From assembly GCA_946480245.1 (NCBI GenBank), contig CAMLIZ010000036.1, positions 1 through 34,801 on the forward strand: a DNA stretch of 34,801 bases. Reading direction: 5' to 3'. Made by a program: the position numbers and the translations under genes. The stretch is from an uncultured Pseudomonadota bacterium (lineage in GTDB: Bacteria > Pseudomonadota > Gammaproteobacteria > Burkholderiales > Burkholderiaceae). Below, piece by piece: positions 17,299 through 25,596 of the stretch. The notes beneath the pieces are model-generated. The model searched no databases and had not been told where the DNA came from. It was given only the letters and a program-made list of their open reading frames with translations. Each line of letters begins with the position of its first letter. Within the stretch, counting starts at the first letter, position 1.

Positions 17299-18165
17299 TC
17301 ATGCGGGCTTCTTGCCCTTGACGTGGCTTTCCAGCTCGAGGAAGGTGGGCCGCTCGGTGGAATACAGCACCTTGCGCCCGAACTCCACCGCCACCTGCGG
17401 CGCATAGCCCTGCATGCTGGCCAGCAGCGTGGTCTTGATGCACTGCAGTTCCTTGCTGCCTTCGTCGATCTTCTGCTCCAGCAGGCCGGCCAGCGGCTCG
17501 AAGAACGCGTAGCTGAGCAGGATGCCGAGGAAGGTGCCCACCAGGGCCGAACCGATCATCGCGCCCAGCACCGACGGCGGCTGCCCCACCGAGCCCATCG
17601 TGTTCACCACGCCGAGCACCGCCGCCACGATGCCGAAGGCCGGCAGGCCGCCGGCCAGGCGCTGCAGGGCCGCCACCGGCGCATGGCTCTCGGCGTGATG
17701 CGTGTCGATCTCGCTGTCCATCAGCGACTCGATCTCGTGCGCGTTGAGGTTGCCCGACACCATCATGCGCAGGTAATCGGTCATGAACTCGACCACGTGG
17801 TGGTCGTTGCCGATGGTGGTGTACTTCTGGAACAGCGGCGAGTCGTGCGGCGTCTCGATGTCGTTCTCGATCGACATCAGGCCTTCCTTGCGCGCCTTCT
17901 GCAGGATGTCGTACATCAGCGCCATCAGCTCCATGTAGCGCGCCTTGGTGTACTTGCTGCCCTTGAAGCAGGCCGCCAGCCCGCTCATCGCCGCCTTCAG
18001 CACCTTGGGCTGGTTGGTGGCCAGGAAGGCGCCGCCGGCCGCACCCATGATCGTGATCATCTCGAAGGGCAGCGCCTCCAGCACGACGTGGATGTTCCCG
18101 CCGTGCGCGACGAACACGCCGAACACGCAAGCCAGGGCGACAACCCAACCGATGATGACGAACAT
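17299..18165 (-). CDS. motA: flagellar motor stator protein MotA
   Basis: 288 residues with four membrane segments. Arg92 and Glu100, in the cytoplasmic loop (ARKEGLMSIENDIE), correspond to E. coli Arg90 and Glu98, which interact with FliG. Pro175 (GGLPAFGIVAAVLG) and Pro224 (FFEPLAG) correspond to Pro173 and Pro222. The start at 18165 gives the family's usual MFVIIGWVV N-terminus; a GTG 16 codons upstream lies just after the promoter -10 and is rejected. Expression is expected from the sigma-28 promoter at 18197-18224. Confidence 0.97.
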   Translation of the reverse strand: MFVIIGWVVALACVFGVFVAHGGNIHVVLEALPFEMITIMGAAGGAFLATNQPKVLKAAMSGLAACFKGSKYTKARYMELMALMYDILQKARKEGLMSIENDIETPHDSPLFQKYTTIGNDHHVVEFMTDYLRMMVSGNLNAHEIESLMDSEIDTHHAESHAPVAALQRLAGGLPAFGIVAAVLGVVNTMGSVGQPPSVLGAMIGSALVGTFLGILLSYAFFEPLAGLLEQKIDEGSKELQCIKTTLLASMQGYAPQVAVEFGRKVLYSTERPTFLELESHVKGKKPA

Positions 18166-18196
18166 GACGTGGGGGAATACCGAGCAGTCATGGGCC

Positions 18197-18224
18197 TTAT
18201 CGGCCCGGGGCACATCGGTCTTGA
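18197..18224 (-). promoter_or_regulatory. sigma-28 (FliA) promoter for motAB-cheYZ
   Basis: On the minus strand TCAA (18224-18221) is followed after 16 bases by a perfect GCCGATAA (18204-18197). This fits the flagellar sigma-28 consensus TAAA-N15-GCCGATAA and would start transcription about 25 bases before the motA ATG, typical of a class 3 flagellar operon. Confidence 0.8.
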
Positions 18225-18298
18225 GTGTCGAGGCGGCGCCGCGGCGGCGGTCGCCTCATCAGCCCGGAATTGCGGGCTTACTTCTCGCGCTGCAGCAA

Positions 18299-18327
18299 CA
18301 AAAAGAAAGCGGGCCACGAGGGCCCGC
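18299..18327 (-). terminator. intrinsic terminator after flhDC
   Basis: On the minus strand GCGGGCC (18327-18321) pairs perfectly with GGCCCGC (18315-18309) around a 5-base loop, followed by TTTCTTTTTG. It lies about 100 bases after the flhC stop and before the motA promoter, so it separates flhDC from motAB-cheYZ. A second dyad, AGCCCG/CGGGCT at 18261-18278, lies just downstream. Confidence 0.85.
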
Positions 18328-18426
18328 AGAAATAGCACAGGGGATGTGCCAGGAGGAGACAAGCAAGCAAGAAACCGAAACCTTTGGACCCTTATCGGCA
18401 GGTCCGCGCCGTTGTTAAACGAAATT

Positions 18427-18966
18427 TCAGTGCAGGCTCAAGGCGCCCGCCGCCTTGCCCTTGCCGGCGCGCGCCGGCGGGTTGCACATGCCGCACACGA
18501 AGTGCTTGGCGATCTCGTGCGGATGGGTCACGAAGTGGCCGCCGCACTTGGAGCACTTGGTCATCGTGAGCATGCCGTTGTCGATGAACTTCACCAGGCG
18601 CCAGGCGCGGGTGACGGACAGCAGCGGCTCCAGGCTCTGCGCCTGCGCCTGCTCCAGGTAGAGCTGGTAGGCCTTGATCACCGTATCGATCTCGTCGATC
18701 TCGGCGGCCTTGTTCAGGTATTCGTGGATGTTCAGGAACAGGCTGGCATGGATGTTGGGCTGCCAGGTCATGAACCAGTCGGTGGAGAACGGCAGCTGCC
18801 CCTTCGAAGGCGACTTGCCCGACACCTCCTTGTACAGGCGCAGCAGGCGCTCGTAGGAGAGATCGGTTTCCGACTCCAGCACCTGCAGGCGCGCGCCCAG
18901 CTTGATCAGCGTGACCGCACGGTCGATCTGCTTGGCTTCGGTGAGGATGCTCTTCTGACGCGTCAT
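18427..18966 (-). CDS. flhC: flagellar transcriptional activator FlhC
   Basis: 179 residues (E. coli 192). It has the FlhC helical body and the C-terminal zinc site Cys138, Cys141 (CSKCGG), Cys158 and Cys161 (CGMC). With FlhD it forms the FlhD4C2 complex that turns on class 2 flagellar promoters. It is separated from flhD by 30 bases, and the pair ends at the terminator around 18310. Confidence 0.96.
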   Translation of the reverse strand: MTRQKSILTEAKQIDRAVTLIKLGARLQVLESETDLSYERLLRLYKEVSGKSPSKGQLPFSTDWFMTWQPNIHASLFLNIHEYLNKAAEIDEIDTVIKAYQLYLEQAQAQSLEPLLSVTRAWRLVKFIDNGMLTMTKCSKCGGHFVTHPHEIAKHFVCGMCNPPARAGKGKAAGALSLH

Positions 18967-18996
18967 GGGGCGGCTCCGGTGCTGGCGCTGCTGGGG

Positions 18997-19320
18997 TCAG
19001 GCGGCTTCCTGATGGCGCCCGGCCATCAGGATCGAAGCGTGCAGGCGCGAGACGCCGTCGTTGGCGGCGCTCTTGCCGTGGCTGGTGAGCAGGCTCCACA
19101 CGATGTCGTCGTCCATGCGGAAGCGGCACAGCAGCGTGTTGCCGGAGGCGATCTTCATCATCTGCGCCGGGGTCAGCGCGGCGATCAGGTTGCAGGTCTC
19201 TTCCGACACGCCCAGGCGGAACAGGGCCTGGTCGCGGTCGCCGCGGATCAGGCTTTGCGCCAGCATCAGGTACGACAGATTGGCTTCACGGATTTCGGCG
19301 AGGATCTGTTCGGTGTTCAT
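18997..19320 (-). CDS. flhD: flagellar transcriptional activator FlhD
   Basis: 107 residues (E. coli about 116). Typical FlhD sequence: EIREANLSYLMLAQSLIRGD, FRLGVSEETCNLIAALTPAQ and CRFRMDDDIVWSLL. The start at 19320 has AAGGAAC seven bases upstream. As first gene of the master operon it is probably the main regulatory entry point for motility; its upstream region carries the dyad and repeats listed separately. FlhD provides the dimer core onto which FlhC assembles for DNA binding. Confidence 0.96.
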   Translation of the reverse strand: MNTEQILAEIREANLSYLMLAQSLIRGDRDQALFRLGVSEETCNLIAALTPAQMMKIASGNTLLCRFRMDDDIVWSLLTSHGKSAANDGVSRLHASILMAGRHQEAA

Positions 19321-19649
19321 GGCTTGTTCCTTGTGGGCGGGCTTCGGAAGGCACTGCACGTTTGTGTTCAGCGTGGAGTGGATTCTGAAGACCGCAACAA
19401 GCCCGCAACATCGGACCATTTCCGTGGCTTGAGTCCCGCTTCTTCCGTACCGCCTGTCAGGCAAATTCCTACAAGCGCGTCTGCCCCCGCCTTTGCTTCG
19501 TGACGCAGATCACGAACCGCGGCGTGACCGTCCGTGGCACGACGTGACCGCGCGTGACATTTCTCGCTGCTTCGGTACATGGGCGGGCAGTCAATTGCGG
19601 CCCGATTTCTGGCCTGCTCCACCGTTTGCACCGCGGCGCGCGCGGCATC
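19321..19649. promoter_or_regulatory. 329-bp divergent regulatory region upstream of flhDC
   Basis: This gap separates flhD (leftward) from the glycan-unit methyltransferase (rightward). It contains a perfect dyad TTCGTGA-N6-TCACGAA at 19497-19516, similar to the CRP consensus TGTGA-N6-TCACA; two 8-base direct repeats CGTGACCG at 19523 and 19543, exactly 20 bases apart, with further CGTGAC at 19499 and 19553; and a dyad TGTAGG...CCTGACA at 19455-19473. I see no convincing -35/-10 pair or sigma-28 site for either direction. Confidence 0.6.
19497..19516. promoter_or_regulatory. CRP/FNR-family-like dyad upstream of flhDC
   Basis: TTCGTGA-CGCAGA-TCACGAA is a perfect 7-bp inverted repeat with a 6-bp spacer, the exact geometry of CRP-family sites. 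It differs from the CRP consensus at the outer T/A (CGTGA rather than TGTGA). It is about 180 bases upstream of flhD. In enterics CRP activates flhDC; a similar role here is inference. Confidence 0.5.
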
Positions 19650-20411
19650 ATGGCGCTCATGGTCGACTACAGCAGATTCGCCCGCCTGGACTTCGACGGC
19701 TTTCGTGAGCTGGCGCGTGACCCGCAGCTCACGCGTCACGAGAAGGTGGGGTTTCCGGCGGCCTATCGGGAGGGCAAGGAGGCGGCGATCTTTGCCGACA
19801 TCCGCGCCAAGCTGCCGCGCCTCGATTCGCCCGGTGCCACCGTGCTGGAGATCGGCCCCGGCTGCAGCGCGCTGCCGGTGATGCTCGCTGCCCTGTGTGC
19901 CGAGCGCGGCGGCCGGGTGATCTTCGTGGACAGTGCCGAGATGCTCGCGCTGCTGCCCCACGGTGATCACATCGAGAAGTTGCCCGGCGCCTTTCCGGAA
20001 GCGGCCGCCGACCGGTTCGAAGCCCTGCACGGACGCGTCGATGCGATCGTGGCTTACAGCGTCGTGCAGTACGTGTTCGCGCAGGGCAACCTGTGGGATT
20101 TCCTCGACCGTTGCCTGGCGCTGCTGGCCGACGGCGGCGAGATGCTGCTGGGTGACCTGCCCAACCAGACGATGCGCAAGCGCTTCTTCGCCAGCCCGGC
20201 GGGCGAACGCCAGCATCGCGAGTTCACCGGTCGTGATGAAAAACCGGCCGTCGCCTTCAACTGCCTGCAGCCGGGCGAGATGGACGACAGCGTCGTGCTG
20301 TCGCTGCTCGCCCGCGCCCGCGCCCAAGGCTTCCACGCCTGGGTGCTGCCGCAGGCGCCCGCGCTGCCGATGGCCAACCGGCGCGAGGACATCCTGATCC
20401 GCAAACCCTGA
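19650..20411 (+). CDS. class I SAM-dependent methyltransferase
   Basis: About 253 residues. The SAM-binding motif I is ATVLEIGPGCSALPVML, the acidic strand-2 end is RVIFVDSAEML, and the later motif is VDAIVAYSVVQYVF followed by ADGGEMLLGDLPN, as in sugar and small-molecule methyltransferases of glycan clusters. Starts at ATG 19650 or 19659 are both possible and neither has a clear ribosome-binding site. It is the first gene of the rightward glycan unit; the next gene begins 12 bases after its stop. The acceptor is unknown, but its position suggests a sugar. Confidence 0.82.
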   Translation: MALMVDYSRFARLDFDGFRELARDPQLTRHEKVGFPAAYREGKEAAIFADIRAKLPRLDSPGATVLEIGPGCSALPVMLAALCAERGGRVIFVDSAEMLALLPHGDHIEKLPGAFPEAAADRFEALHGRVDAIVAYSVVQYVFAQGNLWDFLDRCLALLADGGEMLLGDLPNQTMRKRFFASPAGERQHREFTGRDEKPAVAFNCLQPGEMDDSVVLSLLARARAQGFHAWVLPQAPALPMANRREDILIRKP

Positions 20412-20422
20412 AGGAGCCGCAC

Positions 20423-21097
20423 ATGAAGAGCAGGAAGCTGGTGATCGTCGGGGATTCCGCGTTTGCAGAGATCGCGCGCGAATACTTCGACGCCGACTCG
20501 CCGTACCAGGTGGCGGGCTTCGCGGTGGAGGCGGCCTACCTGAAGCAGCGCGAGCTGCACGGGTTGCCGGTGGTGCCGTTCGAGGAGTTGGAGCGCCACT
20601 TCGCACCCGCGGAGCACGACGTCTACGTGGCCACGGTCTACACACAGCTGAACCGCCTGCGCACACGGTTGGCCGGCGCCGCCAAGGCGCGCGGCTACCA
20701 GCTTGCCTCGTACGTCAGCTCGCGCGCCTTCGTGTGGCGCAACGTCAAGCTCGGGGAGCACTGCTTCATCTTCGAGGACAACACGATCCAGCCGTTCGTG
20801 ACCATCGGCGACAACGTGGTGCTATGGAGCGGCAACCACGTTGGTCACCATTCCAGCGTGGGCGCCAACTGCTTCATCTCGTCGCACGTGGTGATATCGG
20901 GCTTCTGCACGATCGGCGACAACAGCTTCCTCGGCGTCAACTGCACGATCGCCAACAACGTGAGCATCGGCCGCGACAACTGGCTGGCGCCGGCCATCAC
21001 GGTGATGAAGAGCACCGAGGACGGCGCGATGTTCAAGCCCCCGGCGCCGGAGCTCGCGCGCCTGCCGGCGCCGCGCTTCTTCAAGGTGGCGGAGTGA
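20423..21097 (+). CDS. NeuD/PglD-like sugar acyltransferase (hexapeptide repeat)
   Basis: 224 residues. The N-terminal Rossmann-like sugar-nucleotide domain (KLVIVGDSAFAEIAREYFD, PYQVAGFAVE) is followed by a left-handed beta-helix with hexapeptide repeats (FIFEDNTIQPFVTIGDNVVLWSGNH, HHSSVGANCFISSH, CTIGDNSFLGVNCTIANNVSIG). This is the architecture of PglD and NeuD, trimeric acetyl-CoA-dependent enzymes that acylate amino or hydroxyl groups of nucleotide sugars; a His pair in NHVGHHSSVG is at the usual catalytic position. AAGGAG six bases before the ATG supports the start. It could N-acylate the 3-amino sugar predicted from the downstream genes. Confidence 0.85.
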   Translation: MKSRKLVIVGDSAFAEIAREYFDADSPYQVAGFAVEAAYLKQRELHGLPVVPFEELERHFAPAEHDVYVATVYTQLNRLRTRLAGAAKARGYQLASYVSSRAFVWRNVKLGEHCFIFEDNTIQPFVTIGDNVVLWSGNHVGHHSSVGANCFISSHVVISGFCTIGDNSFLGVNCTIANNVSIGRDNWLAPAITVMKSTEDGAMFKPPAPELARLPAPRFFKVAE

Positions 21098-22017
21098 CCT
21101 GGGTCAAGCACGGCATCGTCTGGCGCCCGGACGGCACCCTGCCCTGGGCGCGCAGCCACGCCACCTGCCCTACGCCGCTGCTGCGGCGCGATGGCGGCCT
21201 GCGCGTCTACCTGCAATGTCGCGACGGCACCAACGTGGGCCGCATCGGCTGGGTCGACCTCGACCCCGACGATCCGCGCCGCGTGCTCGCCCGAGCCGCC
21301 GAACCCGTGCTGGACATCGGCGCACCGGGCAGCTTCGACGACAACGGCGTGTTTCCCACCTCGGTGCTGCGCACGCCCGACGGCCGCGTGTTCCTGTACT
21401 ACGTGGGCTTCGAGCTGTGCCATCACATTCGCTACCGCCTGCTCACCGGATTGGCCGTGAGCGACGACGACGGTGCGAGCTTCCGCCGCGTGCAGGCCAC
21501 ACCCATCCTCGAGCGCTCGAGCGCCGAACTGCATTTCCGCTGCGGCCCGGGCGTGCTGCACGACGGGGGCCGCTATCGCATGTGGTACGTGGCCGGCAGC
21601 CGCTGGGAGACGATCGAAGGCAAGCCGATGCCGCTGTACGACATCCGCCACATCGAGTCACACGACGGCGTGCGCTGGCCTGACGAGGGCCGAGTGGTGC
21701 TGCCGCTGGACGAAGCGCGGGAGCACGGCTTCGGCCGGCCCTTCGTGCTGCGCGTGCCGGGCGGCTACCGCATGCACTACTCGGTGCGCCACCGCGACCC
21801 GGCGCGCTACCGGCTGGGCCTGGCGCATTCCCCCGACGGGCTGCACTGGACACGCGCCGACGAGACCCTCGGGCTGGAGCCGAGCCCGGGCAGCTTCGAT
21901 GCCGACACCTTGTGCTACAGCGCGGAGCTTCGCACCGCCGGCCGCACCTGGCTGCTCTACAACGGCGACGACTTCGGCGCGGCCGGCTTCGCCATCGCCG
22001 AGCAGGCTTCGACATGA
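21094..22017 (+). CDS. beta-propeller glycoside-hydrolase-like protein (GH43/32/130 fold)
   Basis: 307 residues, starting at GTG 21094, which overlaps the upstream stop (GTGA). Repeating blades are visible: PTPLLRRDGGLRVYLQCRD, SFDDNGVFPTSVLRTPDGRVFLYYVG, GPGVLHDGGRYRMWYVAGSRW, GYRMHYSVRH and TWLLYNGDDFGAAGFAIAE. The alternating aromatic/acidic pattern is that of five-bladed propellers of the glycosidase/phosphorylase superfamily. No signal peptide is seen, so it would act in the cytoplasm, perhaps on a nucleotide sugar or glycan intermediate. Catalytic residues cannot be assigned. It is firmly embedded in the glycan unit. Confidence 0.7.
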   Translation: MTWVKHGIVWRPDGTLPWARSHATCPTPLLRRDGGLRVYLQCRDGTNVGRIGWVDLDPDDPRRVLARAAEPVLDIGAPGSFDDNGVFPTSVLRTPDGRVFLYYVGFELCHHIRYRLLTGLAVSDDDGASFRRVQATPILERSSAELHFRCGPGVLHDGGRYRMWYVAGSRWETIEGKPMPLYDIRHIESHDGVRWPDEGRVVLPLDEAREHGFGRPFVLRVPGGYRMHYSVRHRDPARYRLGLAHSPDGLHWTRADETLGLEPSPGSFDADTLCYSAELRTAGRTWLLYNGDDFGAAGFAIAEQAST

Positions 22018-22967
22018 TGCAGGTGCGCCCGTTCAGGCCGGACGAGGCGGCCGCGTGGGACGCCTTTTGCAGCGCTGCGCACAACGCCACCCTGCTGCAC
22101 TCGCAGCGCTTCCTCTCCTACCACGGCACGCGCTTCGACGACCGCTCCCTGGTGATCGAAGCCGATGGCCGATGGCTGGCGGTGCTGCCGGCCGCGCTCG
22201 ACCCCGCGGATCCGCAGTGCGTCGTGTCGCACCCGGGGGCCACCTACGGCGGGTTGGTGCACCAGGGCGCACTGCGCGGACAACGCGCGGTGGACGCGCT
22301 CGAGGCGGTCGTGCGCCACTTCGCGCAGCAAGGCCTGCGGCGCCTGCTGTACAAGGCGGTGCCGCATGTCTATCAGACCGCACCGGCTCAAGACGACCTT
22401 TACGCGCTGTTCCGCCTCGGCGCTCGCCGCGTGCGCTGCGATCTGTCCAGTGCGCTCGACCTGGCGCACCCGCTCGGCTCGAGCGACCGGCGCCGGCGCA
22501 GCCTGAAGAAGGCGCTGCGCGCCGGCTTGCGTCACGAAGAAGGCGTGGCGGTCGCCCCGGCCGCGTGGCCGGTGATCGCGCAGACGCTGGCAACACGCCA
22601 CGGCGTTCAGCCGGCGCACACGCTGGCCGAGATCACGCTGCTGGCCGAGCGCTTCCCGCAGCACATCAGCTTTCACGCAGCGCTGCACGGCGATACGGTG
22701 GTGGCCGCGACGGTGCTCTTTCGTGCCGGGCCGGCGCTGCACCTGCAGTACTCCGCGGCCAGCCCGGCCGGCCAGGAAATCGGCGCGCTCGACCTGCTGA
22801 TCGACCGCGCCATCTCGCTCGCCCGCGCCACCGGCGCGCGTCACCTCGCGTTCGGTGTGAGCACCGAAGACGGCGGTCGTCGGCTGAACGACGGCCTGTA
22901 CCGCTTCAAGGCCGAGTTCGGCGCCGGCGGCGTCGTGCACGAATTCCACGAAATCGATCTGTCCTGA
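22014..22967 (+). CDS. GNAT/FemAB-like N-acyltransferase
   Basis: 317 residues. The layout is that of the FemAB-related double-GNAT family: an N-terminal half with WDAFCSAAHNATLLHSQRFLSYHG, then RRRRSLKKALRAGL, and a C-terminal acyltransferase half with ISFHAALHGDTVVAATVLFRAGPALHLQYSAASP and ATGARHLAFGVSTEDGGR. Such proteins transfer acyl or aminoacyl groups to amines and are common in glycan loci. The ATG overlaps the preceding stop (ATGATG; 22017 is an alternative). With the hexapeptide acyltransferase two genes upstream, there are two candidate acylating enzymes for one amino sugar. Confidence 0.8.
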   Translation: MMQVRPFRPDEAAAWDAFCSAAHNATLLHSQRFLSYHGTRFDDRSLVIEADGRWLAVLPAALDPADPQCVVSHPGATYGGLVHQGALRGQRAVDALEAVVRHFAQQGLRRLLYKAVPHVYQTAPAQDDLYALFRLGARRVRCDLSSALDLAHPLGSSDRRRRSLKKALRAGLRHEEGVAVAPAAWPVIAQTLATRHGVQPAHTLAEITLLAERFPQHISFHAALHGDTVVAATVLFRAGPALHLQYSAASPAGQEIGALDLLIDRAISLARATGARHLAFGVSTEDGGRRLNDGLYRFKAEFGAGGVVHEFHEIDLS

Positions 22968-22982
22968 CCACAGGAGCCGACG

Positions 22983-23390
22983 ATGTCCCTCGACGACTGC
23001 CAAATGCTCGACCTGCCCAAGATCCATGATCCGCGGGGCAACCTGACCTTCATCGAATCGAACCGGCATGTGCCGTTCGACATCCAGCGCGTGTATTACC
23101 TGTACGACGTGCCCGGCGGCTCGGACCGCGGCGGCCATGCGCACAAGACGCTGCACCAGTTCATCGTCGCGATGTCGGGCAGCTTCGACGTGGTGCTGGA
23201 CGACGGGCGCGACAAGAAGCGAGTGCACTTGAGCCGCTCCTACAACGGCCTGTACCTGTGCCCGATGATCTGGCGCGAGCTGGACAACTTCTCCTCCGGC
23301 TCGGTGTGCATGGTGCTGGCCTCGGCGCACTATGACGAGGGCGACTACTACCGCGACTACGCCGATTTCATGCGCGCGAGGTGGTCGTGA
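22983..23390 (+). CDS. fdtA: dTDP-6-deoxy-4-keto-hexose 3,4-ketoisomerase (FdtA/QdtA family)
   Basis: 135 residues, a small cupin of the WxcM-like/FdtA family. Diagnostic features are [34 protein letters not shown] with the catalytic histidine pair His52 and His54, and the C-terminal [16 protein letters not shown]. Characterised members move the keto group of dTDP-4-keto-6-deoxyglucose from C4 to C3, the step before 3-transamination in dTDP-Fuc3NAc or dTDP-Qui3NAc synthesis. Which C4 epimer is made (FdtA versus QdtA) cannot be read safely from sequence. The next gene is the matching aminotransferase, overlapping by four bases. Confidence 0.88.
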   Translation: MSLDDCQMLDLPKIHDPRGNLTFIESNRHVPFDIQRVYYLYDVPGGSDRGGHAHKTLHQFIVAMSGSFDVVLDDGRDKKRVHLSRSYNGLYLCPMIWRELDNFSSGSVCMVLASAHYDEGDYYRDYADFMRARWS

Positions 23391-24490
23391 AGATTCCCTT
23401 CCTCGACCTGGCGCGCGTGAACGCGCCGCACGACGAGGCGATGCGCGCGGCGATCGACCGCGTGCTGCGCTCGGGCTGGTACGTGCTGGGCGCCGAGACC
23501 GAGGCCTTCGAGCTGGAGTTCGCGGCCTACTGCGGCAGCGCCCATTGCGTCGGCGTGGCCAACGGCCTGGACGCGCTGCACCTGATCCTGCGCGGCTACG
23601 GCATCGGCGCGGGCGACGAGGTGATCGTGCCGTCCAACACCTTCATCGCCACCTGGCTCGCGGCCACTCACGCCGGTGCAACGCCCGTGCCAGTGGAGCC
23701 CGATGCCGCCACGCACAACATCGACCCGGCGCGCATCGAGGCGGCGATCACGCCCCGCACGCGAGCTGTGATCGCGGTGCACCTGTACGGGCAGCCCGCC
23801 GACATGCGGCCGATCGCCGAGCTGGCGCGGCGCCACGGGCTCAAGCTGATCGAGGACGCCGCGCAGGCCCACGGCGCGCGCTATCACGGCCGCCGCGCGG
23901 GCAGCCTGGGCGACGCCGCCGCGTTCAGCTTCTATCCGGGCAAGAACCTCGGCGCGCTGGGCGACGGCGGCGCCATCACCACCGACGATCCGCAACTGGC
24001 CGCGCGCCTGCGCAAGCTGCGCAACTACGGCAGCGACATCAAGTACCGCCACGACATGCCCGGCTTCAACTCGCGGCTGGACGAGCTGCAGGCCGCGGTG
24101 CTGCGCGCGAAGCTGCCGCAACTCGACGCCGAGAACGCCGCGCGACGGGCGCTGGCGGCCGCTTACCTGGAGCAGCTTGCCGGCACGGCGCTGCAGCTGC
24201 CGGCGGTGATGCCCGGCGTGGAGCCGGTGTGGCACCTGTTCGTGGTGCGCAGCGCCGTGCGTGCGCGCCTGCAGGCCGCGCTGGCCGAGCGCGGCATCGG
24301 CAGCCTCGTGCACTACCCCACCGCGCCGCACGCGCAGGCGGCCTATGCAGGCCGGGCCTGGCCGCCGCTGCCGCTGGCCGAGCGCCTGCAGGCCGAGGTG
24401 CTCAGCCTGCCGATGGCGCCTTACCTCGGCGCGGCCGACGTGGCCGAGGTGGCGGCTGCGGTGCGCAGCGTGTCCGCGGCCACGGCATAG
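23387..24490 (+). CDS. DegT/DnrJ/EryC1-type sugar 3-aminotransferase
   Basis: 367 residues. PLP-dependent sugar aminotransferase with the catalytic Lys186 in [36 protein letters not shown] and [13 protein letters not shown]. Directly after the FdtA gene it is best read as FdtB/QdtB, aminating the 3-keto sugar with glutamate as donor. The GTG at 23387 overlaps the previous stop (GTGA) and has GAGG at good distance; a GTG at 23381 is an alternative. The last 70 bases overlap, tail-to-tail, the coding sequence of the leftward FkbM gene. Confidence 0.9.
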   Translation: MKIPFLDLARVNAPHDEAMRAAIDRVLRSGWYVLGAETEAFELEFAAYCGSAHCVGVANGLDALHLILRGYGIGAGDEVIVPSNTFIATWLAATHAGATPVPVEPDAATHNIDPARIEAAITPRTRAVIAVHLYGQPADMRPIAELARRHGLKLIEDAAQAHGARYHGRRAGSLGDAAAFSFYPGKNLGALGDGGAITTDDPQLAARLRKLRNYGSDIKYRHDMPGFNSRLDELQAAVLRAKLPQLDAENAARRALAAAYLEQLAGTALQLPAVMPGVEPVWHLFVVRSAVRARLQAALAERGIGSLVHYPTAPHAQAAYAGRAWPPLPLAERLQAEVLSLPMAPYLGAADVAEVAAAVRSVSAATA

Positions 24491-25596
24491 AGCGTGAGGT
24501 CGCTGCCGTCGCCGCCGTGGCAGCGCAGGTGGTAGCGGCTGCCGGGCGCGAGTTCTTCCACCAGCTCGAACAGGTCGAGCAGGTCGTCCGGGCGGTGGTA
24601 CACGCTCACGGCCAGCAGCGGGCGGCGCGCGCGAATGAAGGCCTGCGCACCCTGCAGCACCTCGCGCTCGGCGCCCTCGACGTCCAGCTTCACGAGTACC
24701 GGATCCGACAGGTGCTGTACCGAGGCCAGCGTGTCGGCCGGCACGGCAGGTGCGCCCTGCACGCTCACCGCGGAGCCCACGTGTCCGGTGCTATCGAAGC
24801 TCACCTCGCCCGCGTGCGACCACAGCGCGGCGCGCCGCAGCGCGATGCGCTCGCGCAGCGCGGGCGGCAAGGCCTGCACGCGTTGCACCATGCGCCGGTA
24901 GTTCGCGAGGTCGGGCTCGAACGCCACCACCTGCGAGAAGCGGTCACCGCGCCAGGCCAGGAACTCGGCCACCGTGTCGCCGTCGAAGGCGCCGCCGTCC
25001 ACGAAGGCGGGCCGGGCACTGTCCTCCAGGCCGAGGAAGTCCAGCTCACAGCGCGAATCGGGCAGCGCCGAGAAGTCGGCCAGCAGGCGCATCCTCAGGT
25101 GATCGTCCAGCACGCGGCGGGAGGCATCGTCGGCCAGGGCGGCATGCAGGCGCCGGTAGCGCGGTTGTTGCGCCACCTGGTGTGCGATGTCGCCGAGGTA
25201 CAGGTTGGGCAGGCCGGTGCCCAGCGTGTGCAGCAAGGCGGCGAACGGGTACACCTCGAGCGCGCGTACGCGCTGCAGCCGCTCGCGTGTGAGGGCGAAG
25301 CTGTGGCGCGCCGAGAAGATGCACACCACCACCACCGCGTCGTCCGGCAGCGCCTGCAGTCCGGCCTCCACCGGGTGCACTGGCAGGCCGCCGATCTGCG
25401 TGCCCTGCTTGGCCGGGGTGTCGTCCAGAAAGCAGCAGGCTGCGTCGCCCAGCAGCGCCGCCATCTGGCTGCCGGTCTGGCCGGCGCCCACGAGGGCGAT
25501 CGGTCGGTGCGCCGCCAGCGCGGCGCGCATGTCGCGCGTCGCCGCTTCGACGAAGGCCGACGCGGACCACGGCTCGAACAGGATTTCAGCGCGCAT
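24421..25596 (-). CDS. FkbM-family methyltransferase with N-terminal Rossmann-like domain
   Basis: 391 residues. The C-terminal half is an FkbM methyltransferase: [16 protein letters not shown] (SAM site), [31 protein letters not shown]. FkbM enzymes O-methylate hydroxyls of macrolides and sugars. The N-terminal part (residues 20-110) is a separate nucleotide-binding-like domain with [18 protein letters not shown] and [23 protein letters not shown], similar in style to the PglD/CoA-binding N-domain. Its ATG overlaps the PhyH stop by 11 bases. It is the last gene of the leftward glycan unit. Confidence 0.87.
   Translation of the reverse strand: MRAEILFEPWSASAFVEAATRDMRAALAAHRPIALVGAGQTGSQMAALLGDAACCFLDDTPAKQGTQIGGLPVHPVEAGLQALPDDAVVVVCIFSARHSFALTRERLQRVRALEVYPFAALLHTLGTGLPNLYLGDIAHQVAQQPRYRRLHAALADDASRRVLDDHLRMRLLADFSALPDSRCELDFLGLEDSARPAFVDGGAFDGDTVAEFLAWRGDRFSQVVAFEPDLANYRRMVQRVQALPPALRERIALRRAALWSHAGEVSFDSTGHVGSAVSVQGAPAVPADTLASVQHLSDPVLVKLDVEGAEREVLQGAQAFIRARRPLLAVSVYHRPDDLLDLFELVEELAPGSRYHLRCHGGDGSDLTLYAVAADTLRTAAATSATSAAPR

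Noticed and set aside
18166..18213. GTG start that would lengthen MotA by 16 residues
   Set aside because: It lies at the expected transcription start of the sigma-28 promoter, and MotA proteins begin at MFVIIGW.
18261..18278. AGCCCG/CGGGCT dyad as a separate terminator
   Set aside because: No T-run in either direction; the strong hairpin at 18309-18327 already explains flhDC termination.
19588..19610. TCAA and GCCCGATT before the first glycan gene as a sigma-28 promoter
   Set aside because: The two elements are only about six bases apart, far less than the required 15.
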